DNA of 64,000 nucleotides from Haliclystus octoradiatus (lineage: Eukaryota > Cnidaria > Staurozoa > Stauromedusae > Haliclystidae). A model generated the notes under the pieces. That model was not told where the DNA came from. It saw only the letters and a list, made by a program, of their open reading frames with translations, and did not search any database. Made by a program: the position numbers and the translations under genes. The stretch covers positions 16,309,807 through 16,373,806 of the forward strand of contig OU744453.1 of NCBI GenBank assembly GCA_916610825.1, in the 5' to 3' direction. Positions 12,607-23,730 of this stretch are shown here, piece by piece (positions within the stretch are counted from its first letter, which is position 1; each line of letters starts with the position of its first letter).

Positions 12607-12970
12607 GTTGGTTAGCTCAGATGGCAGAGCAACCGAACTTCAGATCGGCTCATAACTAATCGACTGTGGTTCAAATTCCCCGAAGTTCAACTCAGCCTTG
12701 ACTTTAACTGAAACATCAAATGAGTACCGTCTGAGGATGGTGGATGGAATGGTCCAAAGGGAATTGCATTGTGAGTATCTGCGGCGCATCATTGCGCATT
12801 GACAATCGAGACCTATCTGCCATGAGATCTGTTGAATTTGATCTGCAGTGTCACGGCTGAGATCAACAAAGAGCGTTTAAAGTCATTGCTCTTAGCGAAA
12901 AGCCACTCCTTTAGAAAGAGGAGTGGTACGGGTGCCTTCGGTAGGGCTACACCGTCTACATTACTTTACT
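12607..12970 (+). repeat. tRNA-derived SINE, family 1
   Basis: Begins GGTTAGCTCAGATGGCAGAG (A box) and has GTGGTTCAAATTCCCC (B box). A 290-bp body follows, ending near CCGTCTACATTAC. Near-identical copies lie at 37297-37661 (plus) and 54303-54667 (minus). It contains the phrase GGGTGCCTTCGGTAGGGC near the 3' end. Confidence 0.85.
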
Positions 12971-13465
12971 TTACACCAACCAATCTTAGGTGGCACCAGC
13001 GTTCGTTCTGGAACTTTTATATTGTTTTTTATTATTTAGTATATTTCTCTGATGATTGCGTATGAGTATGAAATTATTAGTAACAATTATGAATGCGTAG
13101 TCTTTGACTCTTTTTATTATAATATATTTACTATATTTCTTTTTAACTTGTAAACTGCATTCCGGCATTTTGTTTAGTTGAATTATATACCACAAAACAT
13201 TACATTACATTAGTTATTGGTTATGATATTGTTTATTAAATTGTGCTCGTTGTATATGTTTCATTTTTGACTCTCATTTTATAAATGATCTGATTATTTT
13301 CATTAAACACTGTACTAATAACTGATGTGGAACAGTTCCACTATTAATGTTATTATTATATTTATGTTATAACCTCTATTTATGTTATAGTAGCTTTTTA
13401 AGATATTTTAGGGTAACATATGCTCAATTGAGCCCGAATATATATATATATAGCTAACGGGCCAA

Positions 13466-14218
13466 ATGGCAAATACAAAATTGAAGATCACTGATGTTGT
13501 TGGAACTTACAATGGAGAAGGGGACGCAGCAGAATGGTGGTCCCGTTTTGAGATAATCGCAGAATTACAAAATTATGGTCAAGCGGATGTTCTTTCATTG
13601 GTACCACTGTTATTGAGAGGTCCACCTTTTTTGGTTTATCAAAAATTATCGGTGGAAGATAAAAGAGATATCACGATAGTCAAGAAGAAGTTACTATCAG
13701 CATTTTCATTGTCTCGGTTCGCAGCATACGAACAATTGCGATCGAGAACTTATAAGAACGGAGAGAATGTAGATGCATACTTTAGCGACATTCAGAGATT
13801 ATGTGAATTGTCCGGTATGGGAGGTGCAGGAGTTGCGTTTGTAATTGGGCTACCAGAGAAAATCGGTATGCAACTACGAATACTTGGAGATGCATCTGAT
13901 GCTGATTTAGTATCAAAAGCCCGTGTTTTGGTAGAGGCGGATAATGCAAAGGAATTTAAAATGAATGAGCCTATTGTCTTAGCTGGAGTGAAAGCCGTTA
14001 ATTACACGAATACTAGCACTACTAAGAAATATTGTTATAAATGCAAATCTAATGGACACCTGACTAAAGACTGTCAAACTGAGAGAAAACCAGGAGAACC
14101 AGTTACATGTTATCGCTGTGGACAAGAAGGGCATATATCCTTTGGCTGTAGAAACCGTTCGGGAAACGGCCTGGGGATCGTAGCGTCTGCGGAGCCAACT
14201 TCGATCCCCAAAAATTAA
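13466..14218 (+). CDS. gag: Retroelement Gag with two CCHC zinc knuckles
   Basis: A 250-residue intact frame. The N-terminal 150 residues form a Gag-like capsid region (GDAAEWWSRFEIIAEL.., later ..YFSDIQRLCELSG), and two zinc knuckles follow near residues 190-230: C-x2-C-x4-H-x4-C (CYKCKSNGHLTKDC) and CYRCGQEGHISFGC. The knuckles bind element RNA during particle assembly. The Pol frame starts 14 nt after its stop, in a different frame. The start is ATGGCAAATACA just after a short (TA)n. No long terminal repeat was found upstream. Intactness suggests recent activity. Confidence 0.85.
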   Translation: MANTKLKITDVVGTYNGEGDAAEWWSRFEIIAELQNYGQADVLSLVPLLLRGPPFLVYQKLSVEDKRDITIVKKKLLSAFSLSRFAAYEQLRSRTYKNGENVDAYFSDIQRLCELSGMGGAGVAFVIGLPEKIGMQLRILGDASDADLVSKARVLVEADNAKEFKMNEPIVLAGVKAVNYTNTSTTKKYCYKCKSNGHLTKDCQTERKPGEPVTCYRCGQEGHISFGCRNRSGNGLGIVASAEPTSIPKN

Positions 14219-14232
14219 AAGGCTTACTAACT

Positions 14233-16143
14233 ATGGAAATTATCGTTAATGGAAAATCTTATTGTGCTTTAGTAGACACTGGTTGTTCTTTCTCTATTGC
14301 GTGTAAAGATTTTACTGAAAATTTACAAGTAGTTCCTGATCAATGTCTTATTACAATGATGGATAATACAAAGGTTTCATCTATGGGTATTTTATCATTC
14401 AATATTACAATAGGATGTATATCAAAAGCTGTATTATGTCATGTGGTTAGGAAATTAATTGATGGTATTGATTTTATTTTGGGTATTGATGCAATAAAAG
14501 CATTTGATGGTCTTTATGTTAAATCAGACGGCTCTTTTGAATTTGGCTGTCAACGGCAACCATATTTATCGGCTGTTGTTGCTGCACCTAATATTATCAA
14601 TAGTAGTAAACCTTTAACGCATGATGATCATGTTATATTAGATGATACAAATTTTAGTGCTAAATTTAATGGTAGTTGCTGGACGGTCGCCTGGAAATGG
14701 ACGGACGGCCATCCTCCTGATTATATGAAAAATACTGTTAGTCAATATGGTATGGATAAAGCAACAAAAGAATCCTTTGATAATACTCTGGATAGTTGGA
14801 TAGAGAAAGAATATCTAATTTATTATGATGAAACCAAATTTGGACCACCGAAAGCATTAATACCTTTATTCGCTGTTACGCAGGAAAGTAAAAATAAAGT
14901 TCGTCCTATTTTTGATTTTCGACAACTTAACCAATCTGTAGATTTGTATACTGGTGCAAGCGATATTTGTCTTGACAAGATACGTCAATGGAGACAAAAA
15001 AGTAACAAATGCGCTGTTGTAGATTTAAAAGATGCGTACCTCCAATTAAGAGTTGATGAAAAGTTATGGCCATATCAGACGGTCATTCATCGAGGTAAAC
15101 GCTGGTGTTTGACACGCCTAGGATTTGGGCTCAATGTAGCACCTATGATAATGTCAACTGTATTACGAAAGGTGTTAAACATGGATGACAATGTTAAAAG
15201 AGGTTGCGATGGCTACATAGATGATATATACATTGACGAAGAAATCGTGTCTGCTGATTATGTACGTCAACATTTATTAAAATATGGCCTTACTGCAAAA
15301 CCTACAGAGCGTATTGATAATGAATCCCCTGTTCGCGTTTTGGGGTTGAATGTTCATTCTGTTGGTAATCAATTGCGTTGGGAAAGGTCAAATGAGTCCC
15401 ATTTACGCGATATAGACGTTACTACTTTAACAAAGCGTGAACTGTATTCACTTTGTGGTCGTGTAATTGGAATTTATCCAGTTTGTGGGAGATTAAGAGT
15501 AATGGCTAGTTATCTAAAAAGGGAAAGTACTGGAATAGATTGGGATGACATTGTACCTCAAAATGTACGGAAGCATTGTCAAGAAATGTTACAGCATGTA
15601 CTTAACGAGAATCCATCCCGCGGTCAATGGAATGTGGGCAAGCAAACCAAAGGTGAAATATGGTGTGATGCCAGTTCATTGGCTTTAGGTATTTGTGTTA
15701 AAATTAATAATCATATTGTGGAGGATGCCTCCTGGCTACGAAAAGATATATCTGCTCATATTAATTTAGCAGAGTTAGATGCTGTTTTGAAAGGATTGAA
15801 TTTCGCTATAGCTTGGTCTTTATGTGATATATCTATTAAAACTGATTCATCTGTTGTTCATGGTTGGCTATCTAACGCTTTGTTAAACAAATCTCGTCTA
15901 AAAACAGCTGCTTCTAGTGAACTATTAATTCGCAGAAGAATAGATTTATTTGCTAATATTGTAAAGGAATACGATTTGAAAATTAGTATTGACCTTGTTC
16001 GTTCTGATCAGAATATTTCAGACAAATTGACAAGAGTTCCTTCTTCGTGGTTAGCAAATGTTAATATATCTGCTGTTGGTACTTTAGCACCACTTATTAC
16101 TTTAAAATATTTGTATGTCTCAATTGCGCATGCGCAATTTTGA
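14233..16143 (+). CDS. pol: Retroelement Pol: protease, reverse transcriptase, RNase H; no integrase
   Basis: Intact 636-residue frame. An aspartic protease motif (LVDTGCSFSIA) lies near residue 15. A reverse transcriptase spans roughly residues 160-390, with KVRPIFDFRQLNQ, VVDLKDAYLQLRV, RLGFGLNVAP and the catalytic box GYIDDIYID. RNase H follows at about 470-590, with EIWCDASS, LAELDAVLKGL, KTDSSVVHGWL and a closing SDKLTRVP. The order fits Ty3/gypsy-like elements in which integrase should follow. Here the frame closes 24 codons after the RNase H end, at a stop preceded by the 18-nt palindrome AATTGCGCATGCGCAATT. The element is therefore 3'-truncated, or belongs to a lineage that encodes no integrase in this frame. 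Confidence 0.85.
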   Translation: MEIIVNGKSYCALVDTGCSFSIACKDFTENLQVVPDQCLITMMDNTKVSSMGILSFNITIGCISKAVLCHVVRKLIDGIDFILGIDAIKAFDGLYVKSDGSFEFGCQRQPYLSAVVAAPNIINSSKPLTHDDHVILDDTNFSAKFNGSCWTVAWKWTDGHPPDYMKNTVSQYGMDKATKESFDNTLDSWIEKEYLIYYDETKFGPPKALIPLFAVTQESKNKVRPIFDFRQLNQSVDLYTGASDICLDKIRQWRQKSNKCAVVDLKDAYLQLRVDEKLWPYQTVIHRGKRWCLTRLGFGLNVAPMIMSTVLRKVLNMDDNVKRGCDGYIDDIYIDEEIVSADYVRQHLLKYGLTAKPTERIDNESPVRVLGLNVHSVGNQLRWERSNESHLRDIDVTTLTKRELYSLCGRVIGIYPVCGRLRVMASYLKRESTGIDWDDIVPQNVRKHCQEMLQHVLNENPSRGQWNVGKQTKGEIWCDASSLALGICVKINNHIVEDASWLRKDISAHINLAELDAVLKGLNFAIAWSLCDISIKTDSSVVHGWLSNALLNKSRLKTAASSELLIRRRIDLFANIVKEYDLKISIDLVRSDQNISDKLTRVPSSWLANVNISAVGTLAPLITLKYLYVSIAHAQF

Positions 16144-16322
16144 GCACTATCGACTTGGGATGTGTCTATACTATTTGCGATATGCATTGCCCACTACTTC
16201 GGTAGTTTGAGCACTCTGGTATGGCACAGATGTTTTTTTCATGTGATGAATTTTTTCACCACATTTATAACTCATCTTGACTTAGGTTATATACTGAAGT
16301 CAGTTCCTTGTTCGCCCACTGA

Positions 16323-16369
16323 GCAGTACTGATGAAGGCTAATGGCCAGAAACATGTACTTGTCTGCTG

Positions 16370-16370
<1 letters not shown>
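16323..16370 (+). ncRNA. Candidate type I hammerhead ribozyme
   Basis: The core is complete: CTGATGA at 16329-16335 and GAAA at 16349-16352. Stem I pairs GCAGTA (16323-16328) with TGCTGC (16365-16370), six pairs including one G-U. Stem II is GGC/GCC around TAATG, with an A-A mismatch at its core end. Stem III is ACA/TGT (16352-16354 with 16361-16363) with a six-base loop, followed by the cleavage-site C at 16364 (GTC triplet). Type I hammerheads of this small form are known from Penelope-like elements and retrozymes of animals. The A-A mismatch at the stem II base may lower activity. Confidence 0.5.

Positions 16371-16459
<89 letters not shown>
16371..16459. repeat. (TA)n microsatellite
   Basis: About 89 bp of uninterrupted TA dinucleotides directly after the hammerhead-like motif. 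Confidence 0.98.
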
Positions 16460-16461
<2 letters not shown>

Positions 16462-16672
16462 GTTTAGGAAGTTATTATAATAAAGATAAAAGGTCAATCA
16501 GAGAAACGATCTCGTTTTTAAATAGAATTTTGACCATATGAGCCATGACATCATTACTACAGAACCATTAAGATCTAATCAATATGGACACAATCAGAGC
16601 GATCAAAGTACCATTGGTATATTTTTTGTTGTGTTGCTTTTTGAATTGTTAATGGTTACAGAATAAGAAGTC

Positions 16673-19600
16673 ATGAAGAATCTTTTAAATTTCATTATTA
16701 TTATATTGATGATTAAAGGTAAACAGTACATTATTGTAGAAGATAGATTATGAATTATACATCATGTCAAAACAATAAAATAAACATTTTTTTTCAATTT
16801 ATACAGATTTGGATTGTCAAGTAAACATCAACGCCGTTACAAATTCGATACAACTGAATTTGCTTAAAGCAGCGCAATGGGAAGAAGGTACAACATTTGA
16901 TATATTCTATAATTCATCATACATTTCATCAACAAATTTGATTCTGAAAAAGGCAATATAAGGCATCTAGAAGATTGTTCCAATAGCATGATAATATTAG
17001 ACAGTCACCATGCTGGTCTAGGATAAATTTATTTTCTATATTTGAGAAATTTTCGGATCAATAGAACAAGAGTTTAAGAAAGATTGTACTTAAAACTAGA
17101 ATATGTTTCCTAGCCATGTTTACCGTGATTGAAAGTTTTGAAACCAAAACGTTGTCCTCGTGTATTATCCTGCCGCAATCTCTTATTTATAATTGTTTCT
17201 TGCATTTCCGCACTTATCAAAATAAATTTCTAGAAGTTTACAGGGATAATGTACAGGGAAGTACGTTTTTAAGTCCATATTCAAGCTCAGATTTTGAATT
17301 TTTTGGGTCGCGCTTGCGAGATATCTTTTTGAATTCGAAAAATAAATTCCATATCTCCGCACAGCCAAGAATTATTCTCTATATATTATCTGCCATTTGA
17401 TGAACATAACTTTTGTTATAATTAATATTGTTATAATAATTTTTTTGAATCAGGAGAGAAAGCCCCCCAAATCGATTTATCAATTATCTTATCAGCATCA
17501 AATGACAGTATTGCCAACGACTTCAATCTTACAACTAATTTTCTAAAAAGTATTTTGAGATATTACAGCATATCACCCAGCACAACACGAGTGTCATTAA
17601 TTATTGCATCTGGATCACCAATAACTGCATTCGATTTTAATAGATACAAAAACAGAGAATGTGTAGAAAATGCCATTGATACATTGAGGTAGGTTCAAAT
17701 TATTTGTAATTGCATTTGAGTGGGACCGAGTCATGACAGTTGTATTCCCGTGGGGTGTACTATTCTGATGATCTATCTAGTGCACCAAAAATTAAAGTTT
17801 TGATGTGAACAAAACCTCCCAATTGCCAAGAATTGTATTATCCGGTAGTTTTTCATTTAAAAAGTATTTTAACTCACAGCAGGGGTCAAGTCACTTCAAA
17901 ACAGTATGAACATACTGAATCCACATCTGTAAACCATTAATTTTGCGGCAGAAAAAGCCAAATTGTAAATTTTATACACCGTAATTACCAGTATTGTTTA
18001 AATGGAAAAGGGATATAATATACGCTAATTTGCGACGTTTCGTCATCATAATTTGTACATTTGTAAATAGTATAATCAGAACAGCTGGATTTTAACACCA
18101 GGTTATAACATAGGTTTCATTTCTTTTTTTTCGGATTACCTTTTTTGTAGCAAAACAACCAAATTTTTCTATAGCTTTCTTTTGCGGATTCTGACCACAA
18201 ACTATCAAAATAAGGGGTTTACCCTATTCGATTACAATAGACAAGGCTAACCTTCATTGATTGCGAGAACATCATCATTTTCAATAAAATTGGAGATAGT
18301 TTTTAAATCTCCGCAGATTAGCCAGTGACGCGGTTAACTAATTCTAGTATCTAATAATTGTCAGAGAATCAGACAATCATATTTGCTACTTTTCACAACG
18401 TGGCAATCACAAGGCAATCTTTCTAATTGAAAAATTCAGTGAGGAACGCCTTGGCGTGAAAATTCAAGTAGCAAATATAGCCGTCTGATTCACTGGCTAC
18501 TCAAATTTGAAGCTCTGCTATCTATAGCATTGATCCCTATGTTAAATCAGGTAGCCAACGTTTTACAATTATCTTAATCTTTATATATCTATGCTCAACT
18601 ATAATGTTTCTTCTAGCATTGGCCAAGGATCCCCGGATTTAGATCTTGCCCTTTCAGAAGTTGCTTTGTTATACTCCAATTCCAGCAGTGGATGTCGAGA
18701 CGGCAGTCAAAAATATGTATTGATCATTACTAATGGCTACAATAATGTATCAATCAATTCTTCTTCAGAGGCATCAATGTTAAAAAGCAGCTATAATGCT
18801 ATTGTCACAGTGATAAGTACTGGCACGCAAGATTCTATTGCAGAATGGATGTCTGTTGCTACTTCACCATTTAATAGCTATTTTCATGTGATCGCAGATT
18901 CAACATTTTATGCAGAATTCACAATGCGTGCTATTCATCTGAGTGAGTAAAAACCAGTATGCAATATTATCATATGATAAAAATATCATTATAATTATGG
19001 AATCATGTTAAACATCAGAGGAATATCATCTTTATTGCAGGGATAGTACAACCGCAGAGTGTCGGGCACTCTGGGCGGGGTGGGAGACCGGATTCGATTC
19101 CTCGTAGCAGTAATCATGTTCTGTACATTTTTCTGTCTGTAAATCCGCTATATCACTCAAACAAACAGGCAATTGTGCTTAAGTGGTGGATCACTGTAAA
19201 CTGTAATATGATTTATAAAATACTCCATTCAGTTGCGTGAATTAAATTGCAGTGTATGCATGTGTATATATAGAAATATTAACGTTTATTAACATTTTTC
19301 AATTAACTACGATTACATACATAACCAATAGTGATCAATCCGTAAACACAAGCGATTGTTTATTTGGGGTAAATTACACATTCGCAGACGACAAACATGA
19401 TTGTGCGCACTGACGAGAAATCGAACCCCGTTCACCCTCTCGCACGAAGTGCTGGCATTTTGCATGTCATTCAACTACCAAATATACTCTACAGTTATGC
19501 GAGTACAAAAATGTTGGTCATTATGTGAAAGCTATACAATAGTTTTGGAATTACTATAATAAGGTGGAGCCATAGTGTAATGGTTATGGCGCAGGGTCTT

Positions 19601-22600
19601 TGATGCAATCTCTGGCAGGGGTCACTATCGGTTAAGGTCAGGAAGGGCATCCAGCCATTAAACTCACACAACGTTTCCAAACAACAACAACAACCACCCG
19701 ATGAAAAAAGCTACCAGCTTACACGGTTTGTGATAAAATGATAGATCCACAAAAACATATGTACAGAGAAGGATAATACAAAATGAAAGTAGGATCACAG
19801 TATAGGTGATGGTGTCATAAAAAATGTTAATATTTTATTTTTGATAATCCTTTCTTTGCAGTGAAAGCTGATCAATGCTGTCAGATAAATCGCAATTTTG
19901 TTTACGATGACTGTGGAAGACGATGCGATTGCATCAACGGCCAATATAGAAACTGTTGTCGAGTCAGGAAAGAATATTCCTCAATGCCAATAGAAGAAAG
20001 AACATTGTATTTCAAGACATACAAAACAATGACTACAGTCGAACCTTACAAAACAAAATATGAAGCTCTGACTCGCCTTCATAAGGACATATTCTTTGGT
20101 GGTATCCACACAGCTTCTCAGTTTCTGCCTTGGCATCGCTGGTATATATTACAAGTAGAAAATATACTCCGTGAAATTGATTGCCGTGTAACAATGCCAT
20201 ATTGGGCTTGGAGTGTGTGGTCTCAGGATCCATGGAATTTGGAAAACATGTGGAACAATGGATCAAGTGGCTTAGGGGGAGATGGCCAACCATCTGGCAA
20301 TTGCGTTAATAATGGCCAGTTCAGCTTAGCTGAAGGGAATTGGACTATACCTGACCCTGGACCAGTTGGAAATGGTTGTCTAGCAAGAGGCTTCTCTGGT
20401 ATTGTACCTGATTTGGTGCAAGTTGCTTTTGCAATTTCACAAATTGCGTTCATTGATTTTGAATTGTTCCTCAGACGCAATTTGCATGACGTTGTTCACT
20501 GTCGAATAAGTAAGTTAATGATTGTAAATGCTCATTACTGATCGCAGCCGCGATGCTAAAGATATATTACAGGAAGATATGCCTTGATGGTCAATGCGGA
20601 ATTTTACTCCGCAACTTTTCAGAATAGAGCTTTTGTTATAATCTAGGAATTTGTTGTGAAGCAGAAAAACATGTCCAAACGTGAGAGTCGATCCAATCGA
20701 TCCGATCTGAATATCCGGTCCAGGGCTCTAACGTTTTAGCTACGCGGTCACATCTGATCTACTCACACAACAACTGCAAATCACTTTTGTTACGACACTG
20801 CGAACGTGTACAGTTACAAAGACAGCCGTTAATTTTGCTGTGCCACATGAGTTGAATTGCCAAGTGTCTAGTGACAACTTTCAATTATCAGCAGTTTTCT
20901 CTGAACAATTCCATCTGCAATAATTAGTTGGTATTCCAATTTGCAGGAAGTCAACTCTGAGTTGATAAGGGGGGGGGGGGGGGTGGATTTGAGTCACATC
21001 TGTCTGGCTTCTCTGCGTCTAAGCTTATCCTCTACGACTGAGAACAATAAGGCGTGTTCCCAAGAGAAAGATGATAACTAGCTATAATTTTTTTACTAGA
21101 TGGCGTCATGTGCAGTCTAGATGCAGCGTTTGCCCCTGAATTCTTTCTTCATCATGGTTACGTCGATAAAATCTGGAATGATTGGCAGCGAAAGAGTGAC
21201 GCAAATCTCAATGCATTCTTTCCTGATATTGATGGCCTCATGGAAGCCACACTATATGAACGAAAAGATTTTATTGACATAAAGAATTTACCTGGTTGTG
21301 TAAGCATTTGTTACGATGAACCAACTGCTAATGACGCTGCATTGGTAATGTCCGCATTGCGAGGTAAGTGAAACTGAAGAATAGAATAATTATCCACAAG
21401 TTGCGTGGAGGTAGAAGACCTAATTCTTAAATCGTACGCCCTCAAAAATGAAAGGATTTGAAATAGAAATAAGAATGCCCATCAAATTTTAGCCATATTT
21501 CGTAACATTAGCAAGGTAAGCTGATGTCAATCACAACCGATTTATTATACGGAGGCGTGCCATTTCGAACATCCTGCTAGCACCCCGAAATTGCACGTTT
21601 TGCTATAAACCATATTCCAAGATTGTATTATTCCCTGACCTTTGCTTTAAAAATTCCATTTGGATGTCTTACAGCAGGAGTTCATGTAGCTCACAGTTGG
21701 GCATTTTCCGGTTTCACAACTGGAAACCGGAAATTTCACATCAGGATTCCAAAATTGAAAATTTGATATCAGAAAACTGCAAGCATGGTGGAATATCGTA
21801 AGATATGAATGCAATAACGAGTCCGTTGTTGTTCAGATGAGTGCTCATTAGAGACCGTCTGATATGCCTATACTATTAGCTATGTTTATGGTATGGGCTA
21901 TAGTATATCCCATGCCTCCTTTGAGTTTGTTAAACATAGATTAAATATTACTTATTATTGTAAAATATTTGTGATTATGGTAAATATTTATGATTTATGA
22001 TTAATTAGTATAAGAGCTAGTAGACATTCTATAAATTGAGGCGACTAGGGGCCTATTTAGCTCCCTGGCTACTGCGCTTTAGCACTGTATTTTCTGGCGT
22101 TGTAAAACTTTGTGGCAGCGGTGGTGGCTGTTTTGGTCCCTAATAGCGTCGTAGCAATTTCCGGTTGCTCCAGTATATCCAACCACATTCAGATTTTATC
22201 TGGTAGTTGCGTCTTCTTCGGTTGATTGAGAGGGAGCATTCTACCATCTTTTGTTGATTGGATCTTGGATCCGTACAAATTCTCCTATCTTTAGTTCACC
22301 CAAAGGTTTAGCGTGTTGATCATAATATGTCTTGTCCTTTTTCTAATAATTGTTGCTTTCTTGTCTGCTCCGTTCGATTTTGATCTGATGTCGGCCCTGA
22401 ACACACTTAGGTTGATTGGCAATCTGGTTCTCATTGGTTTCCCTAATAGCCTTTCTGCTAGGCTCAGTTTGTATCATCTCAGAGAAATCCACTACTCGAT
22501 TAGTGCTTTATAAAAGTCTTCAATTTTCAATTTTCCATTTGTTGTAATCTTGGCCACTATAGCTTTCATCGACTTGACAGCTGGTTCAGTGCAATCATTC

Positions 22601-23152
22601 GCCTCATGGTGATATGGCAAAGATTGGTCGTGTGTAACTCACCAGTCCTTGCAGAAGGGATGAAATGCGTGACTTGTGAATTGGGGTCCTCCGTCTGTTG
22701 TTAATCTGATGGGGAGTTGATATTATTAGCTATTTATAGTATGGGCTATAGTATATCCCGCATTGTACCAAAATGGTACCCATGAAAAATAGCTCATCCT
22801 GTATAGCGCCTAGGAAGTACCCCATGCGGGACCATCGAATGCTTCATTAGCAATACACAAATAACAAAAACAAACACAAAAACAAACAAATCATGCCCTT
22901 CCTCTTACAGGTTCATCAAGTGAAGAGCTAAGCCAAATTGACAGGAATCCTCCAACGATGGTTCAAAATGCAGAAAGACAGCTTTTCAGAATTTCCAAAG
23001 AAGAAGAAATACGAAGTAAGGAGTTGGAAAGAAAGTCGATGCTTGGTGCAAGAGAAAACGATAAAAATCCAAAATTATCTGGAGCAAGTGCAACATTAGG
23101 ATTTGATGTTCAAAAATTAATAGCAATGGCGGCAGAGAGAACAATTTCCTGA
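16673..23152 (+). CDS. Secreted vWA-tyrosinase fusion protein (gene 2), complete
   Basis: Seven exons: 16673-16718, 16807-16887, 17454-17688, 18617-18942, 19862-20509, 21100-21363 and 22911-23152. All have GT..AG boundaries, phases agree, and together they give 613 residues ending in TGA. Residues 1-16 are a signal peptide (MKNLLNFIIIILMIKG). About 45-228 is a von Willebrand A domain: strand DLSIILSASND at the place of the metal-site DxSxS, and YVLIITNGYN where ITDG is usual, so the metal-ion-dependent adhesion site is degenerate. About 230-530 is a tyrosinase domain preceded by a Cys-rich segment (QCCQINRNF.., CDC, NCC). CuA histidines lie in RLHKD, GGIHT and FLPWHRWY; CuB in NLHDVVH and FFLHHGYVDKIW. 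The last exon gives a charged C-terminal tail. vWA domains bind protein ligands, so an anchored or matrix-targeted oxidase is a fair inference. Exon 6 is 264 nt as in both neighbours. Confidence 0.9.
18315..18515. repeat. Foldback sequence in intron 3 of the vWA-tyrosinase gene
   Basis: GAATCAGACAATCATATTTG on the left pairs with the complement of CAAATATAGCCGTCTGATTC on the right, and TAGCCAGTGA pairs with TCACTGGCTA further out. Arms are about 80 bp around a short centre. It is probably a small MITE. Confidence 0.6.
19345..19495 (-). repeat. tRNA-derived SINE, family 3 (intron 4 of gene 2)
   Basis: On the minus strand it has an A-box-like TTGGTAGTTGAATGAC and a B-box-like GGGGTTCGATTTC. 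The tail is shared with the copy at 52600-52762 (ACAAGCGATTGTTTAT against ACAAGTGATTGTTTAT). It lies inside intron 4 of the vWA-tyrosinase gene. Confidence 0.55.
19563..19745 (+). repeat. tRNA-derived SINE, family 2 (intron 4 of gene 2)
   Basis: Head GGAGCCATAGTGTAATGGTT is A-box-like. The conserved body GGTCAGGAAGGGCATCCAGC and the ending (CAGCTTACACGG, GATAAAATGATA) match the copies at 8500 and 35345. The B box has decayed. It ends about 115 nt before exon 5. Confidence 0.75.
21868..22775 (-). mobile_element. Ty3/gypsy integrase remnant between direct repeats
   Basis: On the minus strand 22720-22400 reads, with stops, as integrase: TDGGPQFTSHAF, then HHEAND..EPAVKSMKAI and LAERLLGKPMRTRLP. 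These match the catalytic-core and post-core motifs of Ty3/gypsy Pol. The segment is bounded by similar direct repeats, GGTATGGGCTATAGTATATC at about 21891 and AGTATGGGCTATAGTATATC at about 22739, which may be remnants of LTR ends. It lies in the last intron of the vWA-tyrosinase gene, in antisense orientation. It is degenerate and from a different copy than the Gag-Pol at 13466. Confidence 0.65.
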
Positions 23153-23730
23153 AAATTATGTAATGCCTCAATCTTACCATGGATTGTTGATAACTCGATT
23201 ATACATATACATTCTTTTTTCAATGACATACGAATCCTATGTCGGTCAATTAGTATAAATGATTGAAGCTTTAAATATCAGAGATATCAATATGTCTTAG
23301 AGTATGTGTTAAGTTATTGTGCAACAAACAGGCCCTTGCAGATAAAATGCATTCACTTGAAGCACATAGGTTGAGAAATAGTTGATTTTTGAATTTCCTA
23401 GCCTGCTACAAACTTTTTCGTGACAGGAAACCGCATTTTTAATATTTATTTGCATTAGATTCAGTAGGAATATTCCTTACAGGATTTTTCCGCTTAATTG
23501 AAGATTTTAAATGAAGAAAAAACTTTTTTGTGGTAGTTCTAAATCGATACCCACATTTGTTCTGTTTGTTTGTGTGGGTATTATACATTTTTAAATTAAA
23601 ATAAACAATGTGGGAGGACTGAGCCTTGACCGGTATCCAATATTTCCTCTACTTTCCTCTACTAATTTTTCGAGTCTGGCTTTATACTGCATTATCAACT
23701 CAATAATTATATATACTGTCCTATGACTGT
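23153..23730. other. 3' flank of gene 2
   Basis: Probable 3' UTR of the vWA-tyrosinase gene. An AATAAA at 23600-23605 could be its polyadenylation signal, 450 nt after the stop. Nothing else is recognised. Confidence 0.35.

Noticed and set aside
12607..12690. tRNA gene
   Set aside because: A and B boxes are present, but the acceptor stem does not close and the sequence continues as a 360-bp SINE with other copies.
16332..16541. Open frame with long Ile-Tyr repeat
   Set aside because: It is simply the translation of the (TA)n microsatellite and adjoining ribozyme-like sequence.
20690..20760. SINE head on the minus strand
   Set aside because: Weak box matches and no related copy in the window.
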